The notes: generated from the letters alone by a model not told the origin. A stretch of DNA of 64,000 nt from Clostridium sp. AM58-1XD (GCF_003464085.1 NZ_QSDR01000008.1:81312-145311); one strand, 5' to 3'. Positions 27,106-36,872 are shown, counted from the stretch's first letter. Program-made: numbers and translations.

Positions 27106-28095
27106 TTACAATAAAGGAAATTTTTTCAGTTGTCTTTTAGAAAATTCGTATATATAAAGAAGAGTTCCGACTGCCATTTCCCATTCGATGAAGGCATAAT
27201 TCTTCAGATTCTCCATTCGAAAGGACACTTTTCTGCATTTTTTTGCCGTGCAAATTCCTTCCTTCAGACCTGCCGTATAATCCTTTCCAAAACCTATTTT
27301 TCTGAAAAACAGGTATTTCATAAATACCCCTGCGGCAAGGGGAAGGCTGTTGAAAACCAGCATCGGAGCCGGCATATTTTTATAATTCAGATAAATGTTG
27401 TTGCGTGCCGCCAGTTTCACTTTAAAGGAATTGTACTTCGATCCGCTGGTTCCGCTCCCTACGTGATAAACCTCCGCTGTCGGGCAGTACAGATTGTCAT
27501 AGCCGGCGATTTTAGCACGGAATCCTACGTCCATATCTTCCAGATAAGCGAAATGCATTTCATCAAAATATCCGATTTCATCGAATACCTTTCTGCGGTA
27601 AATCGCGGCTCCGGCACAGGCGGAAAATATCCTCCCTGCCCTTTTATATCCCTTTACCGGCTGGCCCACACCTCTCTGATATGCCCACCCAAGAAGGCTG
27701 TACATATCGCCTGCATCATCCATGAGTTCCCGATGCGCCGACTGAATCATCCTGCTGCTGACAGAAAATATCTTCGGCGAACGCTCGATACACCGCACCA
27801 GCTCTTTGACATAATCAGGACATACCTCTGTGTCATTGTTGAGAAGGATGACGTACGGAGTAGAAGCCGCCCGGATCCCCGTATTGACCGCTCCCGAAAA
27901 ACCGGTGTTCTCTTCCAGGAATATTGAAGGAACTCCATTTTCCTTCAGCCATTCTGCGCTTCCATCCGTGGAACCGTTGTCAACCACCAGGACATCAAAG
28001 TTTTTGTACGTCTGCTTATTCAACGCCTGGAAGCATGGCTTCATAAACGTCAGGCCGTTGTAATTTGGAATAATGACCGTTACTTTTTTTTTCAT
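27106..28095 (-). CDS. glycosyltransferase family 2 (rhamnosyltransferase-like)
   Basis: A 329-aa GT-A fold enzyme: VTVIIPNYNGLTFMKPCFQA at the start, VVDNGSTDGSAEWL for the nucleotide site, the metal-binding variant NNDTEV (near 93-98), and FDEMHFAYLEDMDVGFRAKI for the acceptor/catalytic ED region. The PNYNG/NNDTEV/EDMD pattern is that of WbbL-like dTDP-rhamnose transferases, so rhamnose is a reasonable guess. It lies between the two-domain glycosyltransferase and the initiating transferase in the operon. Confidence 0.85.
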   Translation of the reverse strand: MKKKVTVIIPNYNGLTFMKPCFQALNKQTYKNFDVLVVDNGSTDGSAEWLKENGVPSIFLEENTGFSGAVNTGIRAASTPYVILLNNDTEVCPDYVKELVRCIERSPKIFSVSSRMIQSAHRELMDDAGDMYSLLGWAYQRGVGQPVKGYKRAGRIFSACAGAAIYRRKVFDEIGYFDEMHFAYLEDMDVGFRAKIAGYDNLYCPTAEVYHVGSGTSGSKYNSFKVKLAARNNIYLNYKNMPAPMLVFNSLPLAAGVFMKYLFFRKIGFGKDYTAGLKEGICTAKKCRKVSFRMENLKNYAFIEWEMAVGTLLYIYEFSKRQLKKFPLL

Positions 28096-28116
28096 AATCC
28101 TTGTATTCTCCCAGTT

Positions 28117-30321
28117 TTATCCTTCCCTTTCCAGTTCCACTTCCAATTTGTACGGTTCACCGATTTTTTCTTTTTTCAGATCCCTTAGGGCAAAATTGGA
28201 CTTTCTAAGTGTCAGGTTCGGATTGTAATAAGGATCTCCATTTTCCAGAATATCCGGCCACTTTCTGGCAAAGATGGCGATTTCCCTGTTGAAACGGGCC
28301 ACTTTTTCCGGCGTATCCTCGAGTCCCCTGGATTTCGACTCATAGTGATAAAGCAGAGCGTATGGATTATATACGATCAATTGATCCGCCGACCGTATTT
28401 TCATACACAGATCGATGTCGTTAAACGCCACTGCCAGTTCCGGGCTGAATCCTCCCACCTCATCAAACACCGATTTCTTCACCATGATACAGGCCGCTGT
28501 TACGGCGCTGTAATCCTGAGCACACATGGCCCTGTGGAAATAGCTGTTTTCGCTCTTATGAAGTCCGATAAACGTATGTCCGGCGATTCCTCCGAAGCCC
28601 ACGACTACCCCGGCGTGCTGAATCGTATCATCCTGATACAGGAGCCTTGCTCCTACCGCTCCCACGTCATCCCTCTGACAGTATCCCAGCATCTCCTGGA
28701 TACAGTCAGGCTCGATCATTTCCGTATCGTTGTTAAGGAAAAGCAGATATTCTCCTTTTGCAAACGTTTCGCCGAAATTGTTGATTGCAGAATAGTTAAA
28801 CTCCTTTTCCCACGTAACCACATGGAAATTATCATGTTCTTTCTGCATCTTTTCATAATATTCAAATGTGGCTTTCTCCGTACTGTTGTTCTCGACGATA
28901 ATATATTCCAGGTTCTTGTATGTCTCTTTTTCCATCAGAGACTTCACGCATATATCCAGATCGGCATGATGGTCCTTGTTTGGAATAACAACTGATACAA
29001 GTGGTTCTCCCTTAATCTGAAAACGGGTGTGGTATTTTCCGTAATCGACGCCCTTGACGATGGATTCCGTCTCAATTCCAAGCCTGTCGAAATGAGCTTT
29101 AATCGCTCTCGCTCCTGCTTCAAACGCATACAGCTTGCTCTCCGGGTTGCTGGCCGTGGATTCCTGATGACAGCGCCAGTGATAGAGCACCTTCGGTACA
29201 TGATAAATCTTTTTTGCCTGTTCCGTACACCGGAAAATAAAGTCATAGTCCTGGGCGCCATCGAACTCATGGTTAAACCGGCCTACGTTCTCCACCAGAT
29301 CTTTCTTGACTGCAAACAAATGGCAGATATAGTTCGTACTCGTCAGAAGGTCTACGTTAAAGTCCGGCTTAAAATGAGGCTCAAAAAGAGCTCCGCCGTC
29401 CATATCAAGCTTATCTTCATCGGAGTAGATGACTTCATTATCCTGATCTTTGTTGACCGCTTTGGCCAGTTCATACAGCGCGTTGGGGGTGATTGTATCG
29501 TCGTGGTCCGCCAGCACGATATAGTCTCCCTCAGCCATATCCATGGCTGCATTCGTATTTCCCGAAATTCCTCTGTTCTCTCCCAGAATCTGGTAGCGGA
29601 TTCTCTCGTCCTGTTCCGCATATTTTTTCAGAATCTTTTCCGCGCTCCTGCCCTTTGGGCTTCCATCGGCGATACAGACTTCCCATTTTCCATAAGTCTG
29701 AGCGATAATGGAATCCAGCATTTCGCGAAGATAACGCTCCGGAGTCTGGTATACCGGAATGACAATGGAAAATACAGGTTCTACCGAAAAAACTTCCTTG
29801 CGCTGCGCTTCCAGCTCTTCATCAGACGGCTTCGTCAGATCATACCATTCTCCATAGTCATAATCATTGTCAATTCCCTGAAGTTTATGCCTCGATTTGA
29901 CAACGAGCGCGCGCAGTCCGTTTTCTTTCCAGAAATCCCAGGCAACGCGTACTGTTTCCATATTCATCAGGTCTTTAATCTTCTCTTTCCGCTTGTGAGC
30001 CACGCTGGAACGCTTTGCAATCAATTCCTCATTATACCGGATTTTCACCCTTCTTCCATCGCATTCTATGACAAGATAATAATCCTCTCCCCGCTCATAA
30101 GGAAATTGAATGTCAAATCCGAAGTCCCTGTCATATGCCTTTCCAAAATAAATCTGGCTCACGTCGTCCCGTCTCGTAGAGACATATTTGCATTCCAAAG
30201 GCCTGCGGTTCTTATCCTCTATAAAAAATTCCAGACGTGATTCAGGCGTCCTGCCTATGGCCCATCCATTCAGGGTTATCATATTTTCCCTGATTCTCAC
30301 AATATCTACCTTATACCTCAT
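28117..30321 (-). CDS. bifunctional glycosyltransferase with two GT2 domains
   Basis: About 734 aa. An N-terminal beta-rich domain of about 180 residues (MRYKVDIVRIRENMITLNGW) is followed by two GT-A domains: VFSIVIPVYQTPERYLREML ... LADHDDTITP, and PLVSVVIPNKDHHADLDICV ... NNDTEMIEPD with AVAFNDIDLCMKI. The architecture resembles large rhamnan/O-antigen polymer-building transferases that add two successive residues. I start it at the ATG at 30321, which overlaps the stop of the previous gene (ATGAGGTATAA), rather than the upstream in-frame TTG at 30360. Confidence 0.85.
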   Translation of the reverse strand: MRYKVDIVRIRENMITLNGWAIGRTPESRLEFFIEDKNRRPLECKYVSTRRDDVSQIYFGKAYDRDFGFDIQFPYERGEDYYLVIECDGRRVKIRYNEELIAKRSSVAHKRKEKIKDLMNMETVRVAWDFWKENGLRALVVKSRHKLQGIDNDYDYGEWYDLTKPSDEELEAQRKEVFSVEPVFSIVIPVYQTPERYLREMLDSIIAQTYGKWEVCIADGSPKGRSAEKILKKYAEQDERIRYQILGENRGISGNTNAAMDMAEGDYIVLADHDDTITPNALYELAKAVNKDQDNEVIYSDEDKLDMDGGALFEPHFKPDFNVDLLTSTNYICHLFAVKKDLVENVGRFNHEFDGAQDYDFIFRCTEQAKKIYHVPKVLYHWRCHQESTASNPESKLYAFEAGARAIKAHFDRLGIETESIVKGVDYGKYHTRFQIKGEPLVSVVIPNKDHHADLDICVKSLMEKETYKNLEYIIVENNSTEKATFEYYEKMQKEHDNFHVVTWEKEFNYSAINNFGETFAKGEYLLFLNNDTEMIEPDCIQEMLGYCQRDDVGAVGARLLYQDDTIQHAGVVVGFGGIAGHTFIGLHKSENSYFHRAMCAQDYSAVTAACIMVKKSVFDEVGGFSPELAVAFNDIDLCMKIRSADQLIVYNPYALLYHYESKSRGLEDTPEKVARFNREIAIFARKWPDILENGDPYYNPNLTLRKSNFALRDLKKEKIGEPYKLEVELEREG

Positions 30322-31288
30322 GACCGTTTTGATTCTCCTCGCTAAGCTTATCCTCGTCAAAATTCAGCCTCTCTTCTTCTACTACAAGAGGCCGTTTCAT
30401 CACCCTCGCATTGATGCTCAGGATATATTCTCCTACGAGCCCAATAAAGAATATCTGCACCGACCCGAGGAAGCACATTCCGATCAGCATAGGCGCCATA
30501 CCTGCCGGAAACCTGTCCCAATACAGCAGCTTCATAACGAGATAGACGACTGCTATGACCATGCTGACAGCAGAACAGAGGCTGCCGAAAATGGTTGCCA
30601 GGCGCAGCCCTACTTTTGTATAGGAGGTGACGCTTAACATGGCGGCATCGTACAGACGATAGAAGTTATTGCTTGTTTTTCCCGCCCTGCGCTTGGGCTG
30701 TTCATAAGGAATTTCCTTCCTGCCAAATCCCAGTTCCGCCACAATACCTCTGAGAAACGGGGTCGGATCGTCCAGATCCCTAAGAACCTGGATAAAACGC
30801 CGGTCATACAGGCCAAAGCCCGTAAAGTGCTCAATCTGCTCCACATCGGAAAGTTTTTTTATCGTTCTGTAATAGCAGCTTCTGAGCCAGTACATCACCT
30901 TATTCTCCTGGCTGGACTTCTTAATGCCGATTACAATTTTATAGCCCTTCTCCCATTCCCTTACATACTGTGGAATCATTTCCACCGGGTCCTGAAAATC
31001 CGCAGCCATGAGAACCGTGCAATCTCCTGTCGTCTGGAGCATTCCATAATAAGGGGAATTGAACTGGCCGAAGTTCTTCGCATTGAAAATCCCCTTAATC
31101 CGCCCGTTCTCTGCGCACAATCTGCGTATGATCTCCCTCGTCCTGTCCTTTGAGTCATTATCTATAAAAAGAAGTTCATATGTGTACTCCGGAAGCTCTT
31201 TCTCAAATGCCTGAATAATCGCCTGGCTCAGCGGCTCCACATTTTCTTCTTCGTTATAACATGGTACTACAATACTTACCGTCTTCAT
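30311..31288 (-). CDS. DPM1/GtrB-like polyprenyl-phosphate glycosyltransferase
   Basis: A 325-aa GT2 protein: VSIVVPCYNEEENVEPLSQA, LLFIDNDSKDRTREII and the metal site AADFQDP, then two C-terminal hydrophobic helices (about 236-258 and 268-290) and a polar tail. This fits the bactoprenol-phosphate glucosyltransferase/dolichol-phosphate mannose synthase group that makes lipid-linked sugars for transfer outside the cell. It overlaps the next gene by 11 bases, so translation is probably coupled. Confidence 0.85.
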   Translation of the reverse strand: MKTVSIVVPCYNEEENVEPLSQAIIQAFEKELPEYTYELLFIDNDSKDRTREIIRRLCAENGRIKGIFNAKNFGQFNSPYYGMLQTTGDCTVLMAADFQDPVEMIPQYVREWEKGYKIVIGIKKSSQENKVMYWLRSCYYRTIKKLSDVEQIEHFTGFGLYDRRFIQVLRDLDDPTPFLRGIVAELGFGRKEIPYEQPKRRAGKTSNNFYRLYDAAMLSVTSYTKVGLRLATIFGSLCSAVSMVIAVVYLVMKLLYWDRFPAGMAPMLIGMCFLGSVQIFFIGLVGEYILSINARVMKRPLVVEEERLNFDEDKLSEENQNGHEV

Positions 31289-31322
31289 CTGTTACCTCTT
31301 CTGTCATTCTGCCGTTGCATAT

Positions 31323-32385
31323 TTAATCAATCGTGACCATCACTTTGATCAGCCCGTCTTTTTTTTCTTTCATCATATAGAGCGCACGTTCTACCTCATC
31401 AAGCCCCGTCAGGTGATGAGTCACCAGCTTCTGCGGATTAATCCTTCCATATTTAACCATGGAAAGCAGACGTTCTATTCTTGCCCGGCCGCCCTTTGCC
31501 AGCTCTGTGTGTATGGTTTTTCCTGCCATGCCACGTCCTCCGGAGAATTTTGGAAAGCCCAGCGCTCCCGTTCCCCCGTAATAATTCACGTTGGAAACCG
31601 TTCCGGTCCCGTAGCGCACCATATCGACTGCCTGAGTAAAGACTTCGTCTCCGCCTCCGCAGATAATGACAGAATCCGCCCCGACTCCATCCGTCATAGA
31701 CAGAACCTGCTCCACCACATCTCCGTCCTTATAGCTGATCAGATCGGTAGCGCCGAACTCTTCTGCCAGATCTCTGCATACAGGGCGGCTGCCTACCGCA
31801 ATAATTCTGGCAGCTCCCAAATGTCTCGCGCCTTCTACCGCCATCAGACCAATGGGACCAATGCCCATTACAACGACCGTATCTCCTATCTTTATATCAG
31901 CATACTCTGCCCCTGTAAAGCCTGTTGTCACGACATCGACACACATCAGCGCCTGTTCCAGCGTCACGCCCTGCGGTATCTTCGCCAGTGTCGTATCCGC
32001 ATCCGGAATGAGAAATTTTTCCGCAAAAACGCCTGGCTGGCTTCTTCCAAGCTGGTGGCCGGAAAAAGGAGCGGAAGCATGGCGGTCATTTCCCTCCTGG
32101 ATCGCCTTGGCTCTCCAGTCCGGAGTAATCGCAGGTACTGCTACGATCTCTCCCGGCACAAAATCCCGGACCAGTTCCCCTGTCTCCAGCACTTTAGCCA
32201 CACATTCATGACCCAGAATCAGATTTGGTTCCTTTCTGGAGCCGCCTCCAAATACCGTATGAACGTCGGAAGAACATGGGGTCACTGCAACCGGCTTCAG
32301 AATCGCACCATAGGGGACCAGTTTGGGCTCCGGCGCGTCATGCCAGCCGACTACCCCCGGTTCTTTTTAAGACAAATGCCTTCAT
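31323..32385 (-). CDS. zinc alcohol dehydrogenase of the TBADH/CBADH type, frameshifted near 32366
   Basis: A medium-chain dehydrogenase resembling the secondary alcohol dehydrogenases of Thermoanaerobacter and C. beijerinckii: VAVTPCSSDVHTVFGG (zinc Cys), LGHECV (zinc His-Glu), AITPDWR, VMGIGPIGLMAVEGA and the NADP-type IAVGSRPVCRDLAEEFGAT. The long frame begins only at 32285, inside the domain. The missing N-terminus is present upstream: ATG at 32385 gives MKAFVLK, and after dropping one A from the A5 run (32364-32368) the frame reads EPGVVGWHDAPEPKLVPYGA, as expected. This is an extra base, unlike the other frameshifts here. Its place in the glycopolymer operon suggests a sugar or polyol substrate. 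Confidence 0.8.
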
Positions 32386-32417
32386 GATTTCTTCTCTCCT
32401 TTGTCTGCGCTTCTTTT

Positions 32418-33623
32418 TTACAGTCTCTCCAGATGATTGGATTTTAATGTCAGAATTTCCGGTCTGCCGCCATCTTTCTTAACAAATTTTTCTCTGATAA
32501 TACCGGCAATCTCATCCGTATAGCCTGGCGCCACAATCAGAATGGCATCCACAGGCTCTTCCTTCCAGTGATCCGGCGGTACAATTTTAATATGGGAAGC
32601 AGGCGCAAACCGTCCCTGTTTAAAAGGGGCCGAATCGATAATGTAAGCCACCTTTTCTCCCAGTTTTGTCGTCGCCGCCAGCGTAAATCCCTGGTGGCTG
32701 GCTCCCCAGATGGCTGCCGTTCGTCCATCCCCGTGCAGGCTGTCAATCAGACCGTTGACTTCTTCGCTTATCACTTCCCGGCTCTTTTTCAGCCCGGCTG
32801 CATTAAGGCGCGTGACTTTATGGCCGCCGGTGATGTATGGCCTCCCCCCCGGATTTTCCTGCCTCTTCTCAGGAGCCTTCCCTACAATCATGGAGATTGT
32901 ATCACGGTTGACCATCTCTTCCTCCAGCACCTCAAATCCGTTATTCTCCATGAGATTTCTCAATGATTCAAATGTATAATAAGCGATATGGTCGCGGATC
33001 AGTTCATAATAACCGTCATACTGCAGAATATATTCCAGGCTTGGAACAGTGACGAGTCCCATTCCGCCTTCTGACAGACTGTTGTAAATGGCCTGAAGCA
33101 TCGTATTTGGGCACGGCTGATGTTCCAGAAAGTTAAAAGACAAAAAGCAGTCAAAAGCGGCTCCTTCAATCGTCCCATTTCCGTATTCCGTAAAGCCTTC
33201 CGTTACGTTCAGCCCCTGCTCCCGTGCGATCTGCACCAGTTCCTTTTTATGTTCAATCCCATAAGCCTTCACCGGGAATTCCGTCAGCACAGAAAGGAAC
33301 TCTCCTCTTCCACAGCCAACTTCAATAAAACGCTTTCCCTCCAGATGGTATGTCTCAATCAGATGGCGGTACTGCTCGCGGCGCAGGTTCACCATCGTAG
33401 TAGAAAATCCTCCCGCCCTGATCACGTCGCGGTAATAATCTACCGGCTCGCAATCAAACTGTACCAGCCCGCACTCTGAACACTGACAGAGTTCCAGGCT
33501 AATTCCCTCGTCCGCCTTTACCTCTGCTTCATCCGGTATATTCTGTGCAGAGGAAGGCATGGAATCCAGCCGCATAAGCGGCTCGTCAAATAATGCTCCG
33601 CCGCAGGCAATACATTTTCTCAT
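32418..33623 (-). CDS. sugar C-methyltransferase-type SAM enzyme
   Basis: A 401-aa three-part protein: an N-terminal zinc-binding module (MRKCIACGGALFDEPL ... LCQCSECGLVQFD, four Cys), a central SAM domain (FIEVGCGRGEFL, then FNFLEHQPCPN) and a C-terminal Rossmann-like domain (AAIWGASHQGFTLAA, VAYIIDSAPFKQG). This is the TylC3/NovU-type order used by NDP-ketosugar C-methyltransferases. With the epimerase and ThDP enzyme beside it, the operon may make a branched deoxysugar. It overlaps the epimerase gene by 4 bases (ATGA). Confidence 0.85.
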   Translation of the reverse strand: MRKCIACGGALFDEPLMRLDSMPSSAQNIPDEAEVKADEGISLELCQCSECGLVQFDCEPVDYYRDVIRAGGFSTTMVNLRREQYRHLIETYHLEGKRFIEVGCGRGEFLSVLTEFPVKAYGIEHKKELVQIAREQGLNVTEGFTEYGNGTIEGAAFDCFLSFNFLEHQPCPNTMLQAIYNSLSEGGMGLVTVPSLEYILQYDGYYELIRDHIAYYTFESLRNLMENNGFEVLEEEMVNRDTISMIVGKAPEKRQENPGGRPYITGGHKVTRLNAAGLKKSREVISEEVNGLIDSLHGDGRTAAIWGASHQGFTLAATTKLGEKVAYIIDSAPFKQGRFAPASHIKIVPPDHWKEEPVDAILIVAPGYTDEIAGIIREKFVKKDGGRPEILTLKSNHLERL

Positions 33624-34531
33624 ATCATGCTTCTCCTTATTTTTTCAATTCCGTCGCAGAACGCAGTTCGCGGCTTCCATCCCGTTACGCTCTTTATTTT
33701 GCTGATATCAGGCATAAGAGAAGCTGGTCCTTCTGCGTTCGGCGCACGTTTTCCATAGGAAAAACTGCCTTTTTTTTCGCATACATCATGCATTTCTTCC
33801 ACAAATTCCCGCAGGACTCGCGTATCATCTCCTGCTATATTATAGATTCCCCCCGTCTCCCCTCTGTTGAACAGAAGGGCAGCAACAGCTTCCGCCATAT
33901 CATCGATGTACAGAAAATTCCACTTCTGCGTACATTCTCCCAGCTCCATATGACCGTTTTCCAAAAAAGTGCGCATACATGTACTGACCAAAGACCACGG
34001 ATGATCGCCCGGACCGTAAACGCTGAAAATCCGGCAGTGGACGTACTCCATCTCCCGGCAGTTTTTTGCCGCTTTCCGGCCAAATTCAAGTTTTGCTTTT
34101 CCATATTCGGACACGGGACGGCATTCTGACTTTTCGGTCATCGCATCCCTGTGAATTCCGTATTCTGCCTGGGAACCGCTGAATATAAACCGGCGGCAGG
34201 AAAGCCTCTCTGCCGCCTCAATGGCCTTTAAGGAATTCTCAATATTCTTTTTCTGTATGGAGGGGTCGCTGCGCCCGGCGCTGCCGACCCCCTCCCACGC
34301 CATATGGAGGAACACTTTTTCCGGAAGCGCTTTCAGCTCTGTCCTGTCAGACAGCCTGTCCATATCATCCATTCCGCATGTAATCACATGAACTCTTTCA
34401 TCTTCAGGCAGTTTTCCCCTGTTGGCCGACTCGGGCCTTACGACAGCCCATATATTGTGATTCTCTGCAAGAAGCTTTCGGATTACCGCCAGACCGATAA
34501 AGCTAGTTCCTCCTGTTATAATAACGTCCAT
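33620..34531 (-). CDS. NAD-dependent epimerase/dehydratase (extended SDR)
   Basis: A 303-aa extended short-chain dehydrogenase: a nucleotide site VIITGGTSFIGLAVIRKLL (GxxxxIG form), Ser in FIFSGSQAEYG, and the catalytic YxxxK in SEYGKAKLE (near residue 142), then FSVYGPGDHPWS and WNFLYIDDMAEAV. This is the set for NDP-sugar epimerases, dehydratases and reductases; the exact reaction is not evident. It sits between the ThDP enzyme (3-base gap) and the C-methyltransferase (4-base overlap), so the three probably act on one nucleotide sugar. Confidence 0.85.
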   Translation of the reverse strand: MDVIITGGTSFIGLAVIRKLLAENHNIWAVVRPESANRGKLPEDERVHVITCGMDDMDRLSDRTELKALPEKVFLHMAWEGVGSAGRSDPSIQKKNIENSLKAIEAAERLSCRRFIFSGSQAEYGIHRDAMTEKSECRPVSEYGKAKLEFGRKAAKNCREMEYVHCRIFSVYGPGDHPWSLVSTCMRTFLENGHMELGECTQKWNFLYIDDMAEAVAALLFNRGETGGIYNIAGDDTRVLREFVEEMHDVCEKKGSFSYGKRAPNAEGPASLMPDISKIKSVTGWKPRTAFCDGIEKIRRSMI

Positions 34532-34534
34532 ATT

Positions 34535-36457
34535 TTAATCCTTAATTCTCGGAATAATCATCATTGCGTCCATTTCTTCGTCCGGAAGGAACGGAGAGAG
34601 ATCTTCCAGCGGAGGGGAAACGAGTGTCCCGTCCGGAAGGCGCTTTGCGGAAGATTTCGGTTCGAATACCTGGTCTGTTGTAACGAATACTTCACAGATC
34701 ACAGGTCCTTCCGTAGCCAGAGCCTGTTCTACTCCGCCTTCCAGCTCCGTATTGTCATGAATCGCCACATATGGATACCCATATGCAAAAGACAGTTTCT
34801 CCAGGTCAGGGAAGCTTAAATCATGGCTGTCTACTCCAATTCCTACGAGCGGCTCGCCGAAGAAGTTCTTCTGAGTCTGGCGGATCGAATGATATCCTCC
34901 GTTGTTGATTACAAAAATCTTAATCGGCAACTGATGGTGGATGATCGTCTGAAGCTCCTGAATATTCATCTGCATGCTTCCGTCTCCCGTAACCAGGATC
35001 ATTTCTTTCCTGTCGTTTGCGACACATGCTCCAATCGCTGCCGGCAGGTCATATCCCATGGAAGCGATCGCTGAATTGGAGATGAAACGCTGCCCCTTCT
35101 TCAGTATATACGCATGGCCGCCTACAACACAGGCGGAACCATTTCCTACAACCGTCACCTCTCCCTCCGGAAGGCGGCGGCTCAGTTCTTTAATAAACGC
35201 GTATACATTCGTGGCTTTTTCTTTTCCGCCTTCATAATGCTTAGGCAGGACAACCGGATATTTCGCCTTCCACATCTGGCATGTCTCCTGCCACGTCATT
35301 CCCGGCAGACCCTCGCCGCCGTCAAATACCGGAAGCTTTTCTTCCTCACCCAGCACTTCGTCCATCACTTCCAGCAGGTCCTTTGCATCTGCGTGGACAT
35401 GCATATCTGCACGGACGCTCGGTTTATGGAGCTCTTCCATATCAATATCATTGTAAATAACGTACGCGGCTCTCGCCCACGTCTTATAATTATATCCCAC
35501 CTGACGGATGCTCAGACGGCTTCCTACCGAAAGCACCAGATCGCTGTTCTGTACCGCGAAATTTCCCGGACGGTCACCAAATCCCCCCGGACGCCCTACG
35601 TACAGCGGGTGATCATCCCACAGGCAGTCTTCCGAATTCCATCCTGTTACAACAGGAATCCCCAGTTTCTCCACAACACGCAGAAACGCCTCGTGGGCGC
35701 CTCCAAGGCGTACCCCGTTTCCTACATTAAATACAGGCCGTCTGCTTTTCTTTATTTTATCGATAATCGCTCTGGCCGTCTCCTTAGTCACTCTGGGCGG
35801 AAGTTTTTCTCTCAGCTCGCCCTTTCCAGCCGTATCCTCTGGAATCTCAGCCTCCGACGGGGCTGCCCATCCTGTTCCTCCGGCTTCATAGTCTTCTTTA
35901 TCAAAACCAATCAGATCATCTGTTTCAATATATGCCCCCTGAATATCCAGCGGAATATCCAGCCATGTTGGCCCTCTTCTGCCGGCGTAAGAAAGATACA
36001 GCGCCTTTTCTACACAGAAGCGGATTCTTCTGGCGTCAATCACCATCTCGCTGTACTTCGTCATACATGCAATTGATTTTACAATATCAAATTCCTGATC
36101 CCCCATCGCACGGATGCCCACGCCTGACCATCTGGCCGTCGTATCATAGCGCACCTGGCCGGATACGATGAACATGGGAATGGAGTCCAGCCATCCCCCT
36201 ACCACTCCGGTAATCGCATTCGTTCCGCCCGGCCCTGTCGTAACGCAGAGTGCTGCAATTTTATTATGAATCCTCGCATAGCTTTCCGCCGCTATGGCGC
36301 TGGCCTGCTCGTGATGGTTATACAGACATGTAAGGCCTTCCTGATGTCCCAGCGCATCATTTAAATGCATAGCGCCTCCGCCGGTAACCGTAAACACCTG
36401 TGAAATTCCTTCTTCTACTAATTTCTGCGCAATATAGTTGGAAACTTTCATCCTCAT
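34535..36457 (-). CDS. ThDP-dependent enzyme, acetolactate-synthase-like
   Basis: About 640 aa with all three domains of the acetohydroxyacid synthase/pyruvate oxidase family: an N-terminal Pyr domain with catalytic Glu50 in LYNHHEQASAIAAE, a central domain (FNVGNGVRLGG) and a C-terminal PP domain with VTGDGSMQMNIQELQTI...FVINNGGY. The start at 36457 is preferred over the ORF start (36499) because AAGGAG lies between them. Being first in a polysaccharide operon with an epimerase and a C-methyltransferase, it is unlikely to serve valine synthesis. YerE-like enzymes add a two-carbon acetyl branch to a keto-sugar, and a comparable role here is my inference. Confidence 0.8.
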   Translation of the reverse strand: MRMKVSNYIAQKLVEEGISQVFTVTGGGAMHLNDALGHQEGLTCLYNHHEQASAIAAESYARIHNKIAALCVTTGPGGTNAITGVVGGWLDSIPMFIVSGQVRYDTTARWSGVGIRAMGDQEFDIVKSIACMTKYSEMVIDARRIRFCVEKALYLSYAGRRGPTWLDIPLDIQGAYIETDDLIGFDKEDYEAGGTGWAAPSEAEIPEDTAGKGELREKLPPRVTKETARAIIDKIKKSRRPVFNVGNGVRLGGAHEAFLRVVEKLGIPVVTGWNSEDCLWDDHPLYVGRPGGFGDRPGNFAVQNSDLVLSVGSRLSIRQVGYNYKTWARAAYVIYNDIDMEELHKPSVRADMHVHADAKDLLEVMDEVLGEEEKLPVFDGGEGLPGMTWQETCQMWKAKYPVVLPKHYEGGKEKATNVYAFIKELSRRLPEGEVTVVGNGSACVVGGHAYILKKGQRFISNSAIASMGYDLPAAIGACVANDRKEMILVTGDGSMQMNIQELQTIIHHQLPIKIFVINNGGYHSIRQTQKNFFGEPLVGIGVDSHDLSFPDLEKLSFAYGYPYVAIHDNTELEGGVEQALATEGPVICEVFVTTDQVFEPKSSAKRLPDGTLVSPPLEDLSPFLPDEEMDAMMIIPRIKD

Positions 36458-36577
36458 AGCTGCTGATTTCTCCTTTTTGCCCATTATTGGTAATAGCATA
36501 TCATATTTTTCCCGAAAATCCTACAGAAAAATTCCTTACATTTATCGGCCATTTTCCTCAGGTTTTATCACTTTCCC

Positions 36578-36740
36578 CAAATTTACTATGAAAGTCCCGG
36601 CAAGCGGCTATATGGACTGCGTGCTTGCACGTACGGACAGATCGAAATTTGCCGGACAAAACGGTATGAGCAAGCAGGGCGGCAACCCGGATTGCGAATA
36701 CCGGCGGCGGTGGCTCAGAGCAGCCGACTTTCATAATTTG
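36578..36740. repeat. 163-bp element with inverted termini
   Basis: CAAATT-TAC-TATGAAAGTC (36578-36596) at the left is inverted as GACTTTCATA-ATTTG (36726-36740) at the right. The inside is GC-rich with further small hairpins (GTGCTTGCAC near 36620) and no credible gene. It fills most of the 481-base gap between divergent genes. It could be a MITE-like insertion or a structured leader. There is no obvious target-site duplication. Confidence 0.4.
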
Positions 36741-36866
36741 TGATATCTGCGTCAGCAGACATATCCGTTCCTTCCCCGGACCCCTGCCTGTTTCCTATTT
36801 TCCTCTGCCGCCACATCCTCCCAAATCTGCCATGAAACTGCACTGGATTTCTTTTTTCAGCCACGT

Positions 36867-36872
36867 TATAAT
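36867..36872 (+). promoter_or_regulatory. candidate -10 box of the second repeat-protein gene
   Basis: A perfect TATAAT 67 bases before the ATG at 36939. No good -35 is seen at the proper distance (TGGATT at 17 bases). Confidence 0.35.

Noticed and set aside
34535-36457. Biosynthetic acetolactate synthase (ilvB)
   Set aside because: No ilvN, ilvC or leu genes nearby, the protein is longer than usual, and it is embedded in a polysaccharide operon.
36578-36740. Known riboswitch in the 36.5-36.9 kb gap
   Set aside because: None of the conserved cores I know (T-box, TPP, c-di-GMP, cobalamin, SAM, glycine) could be seen there.
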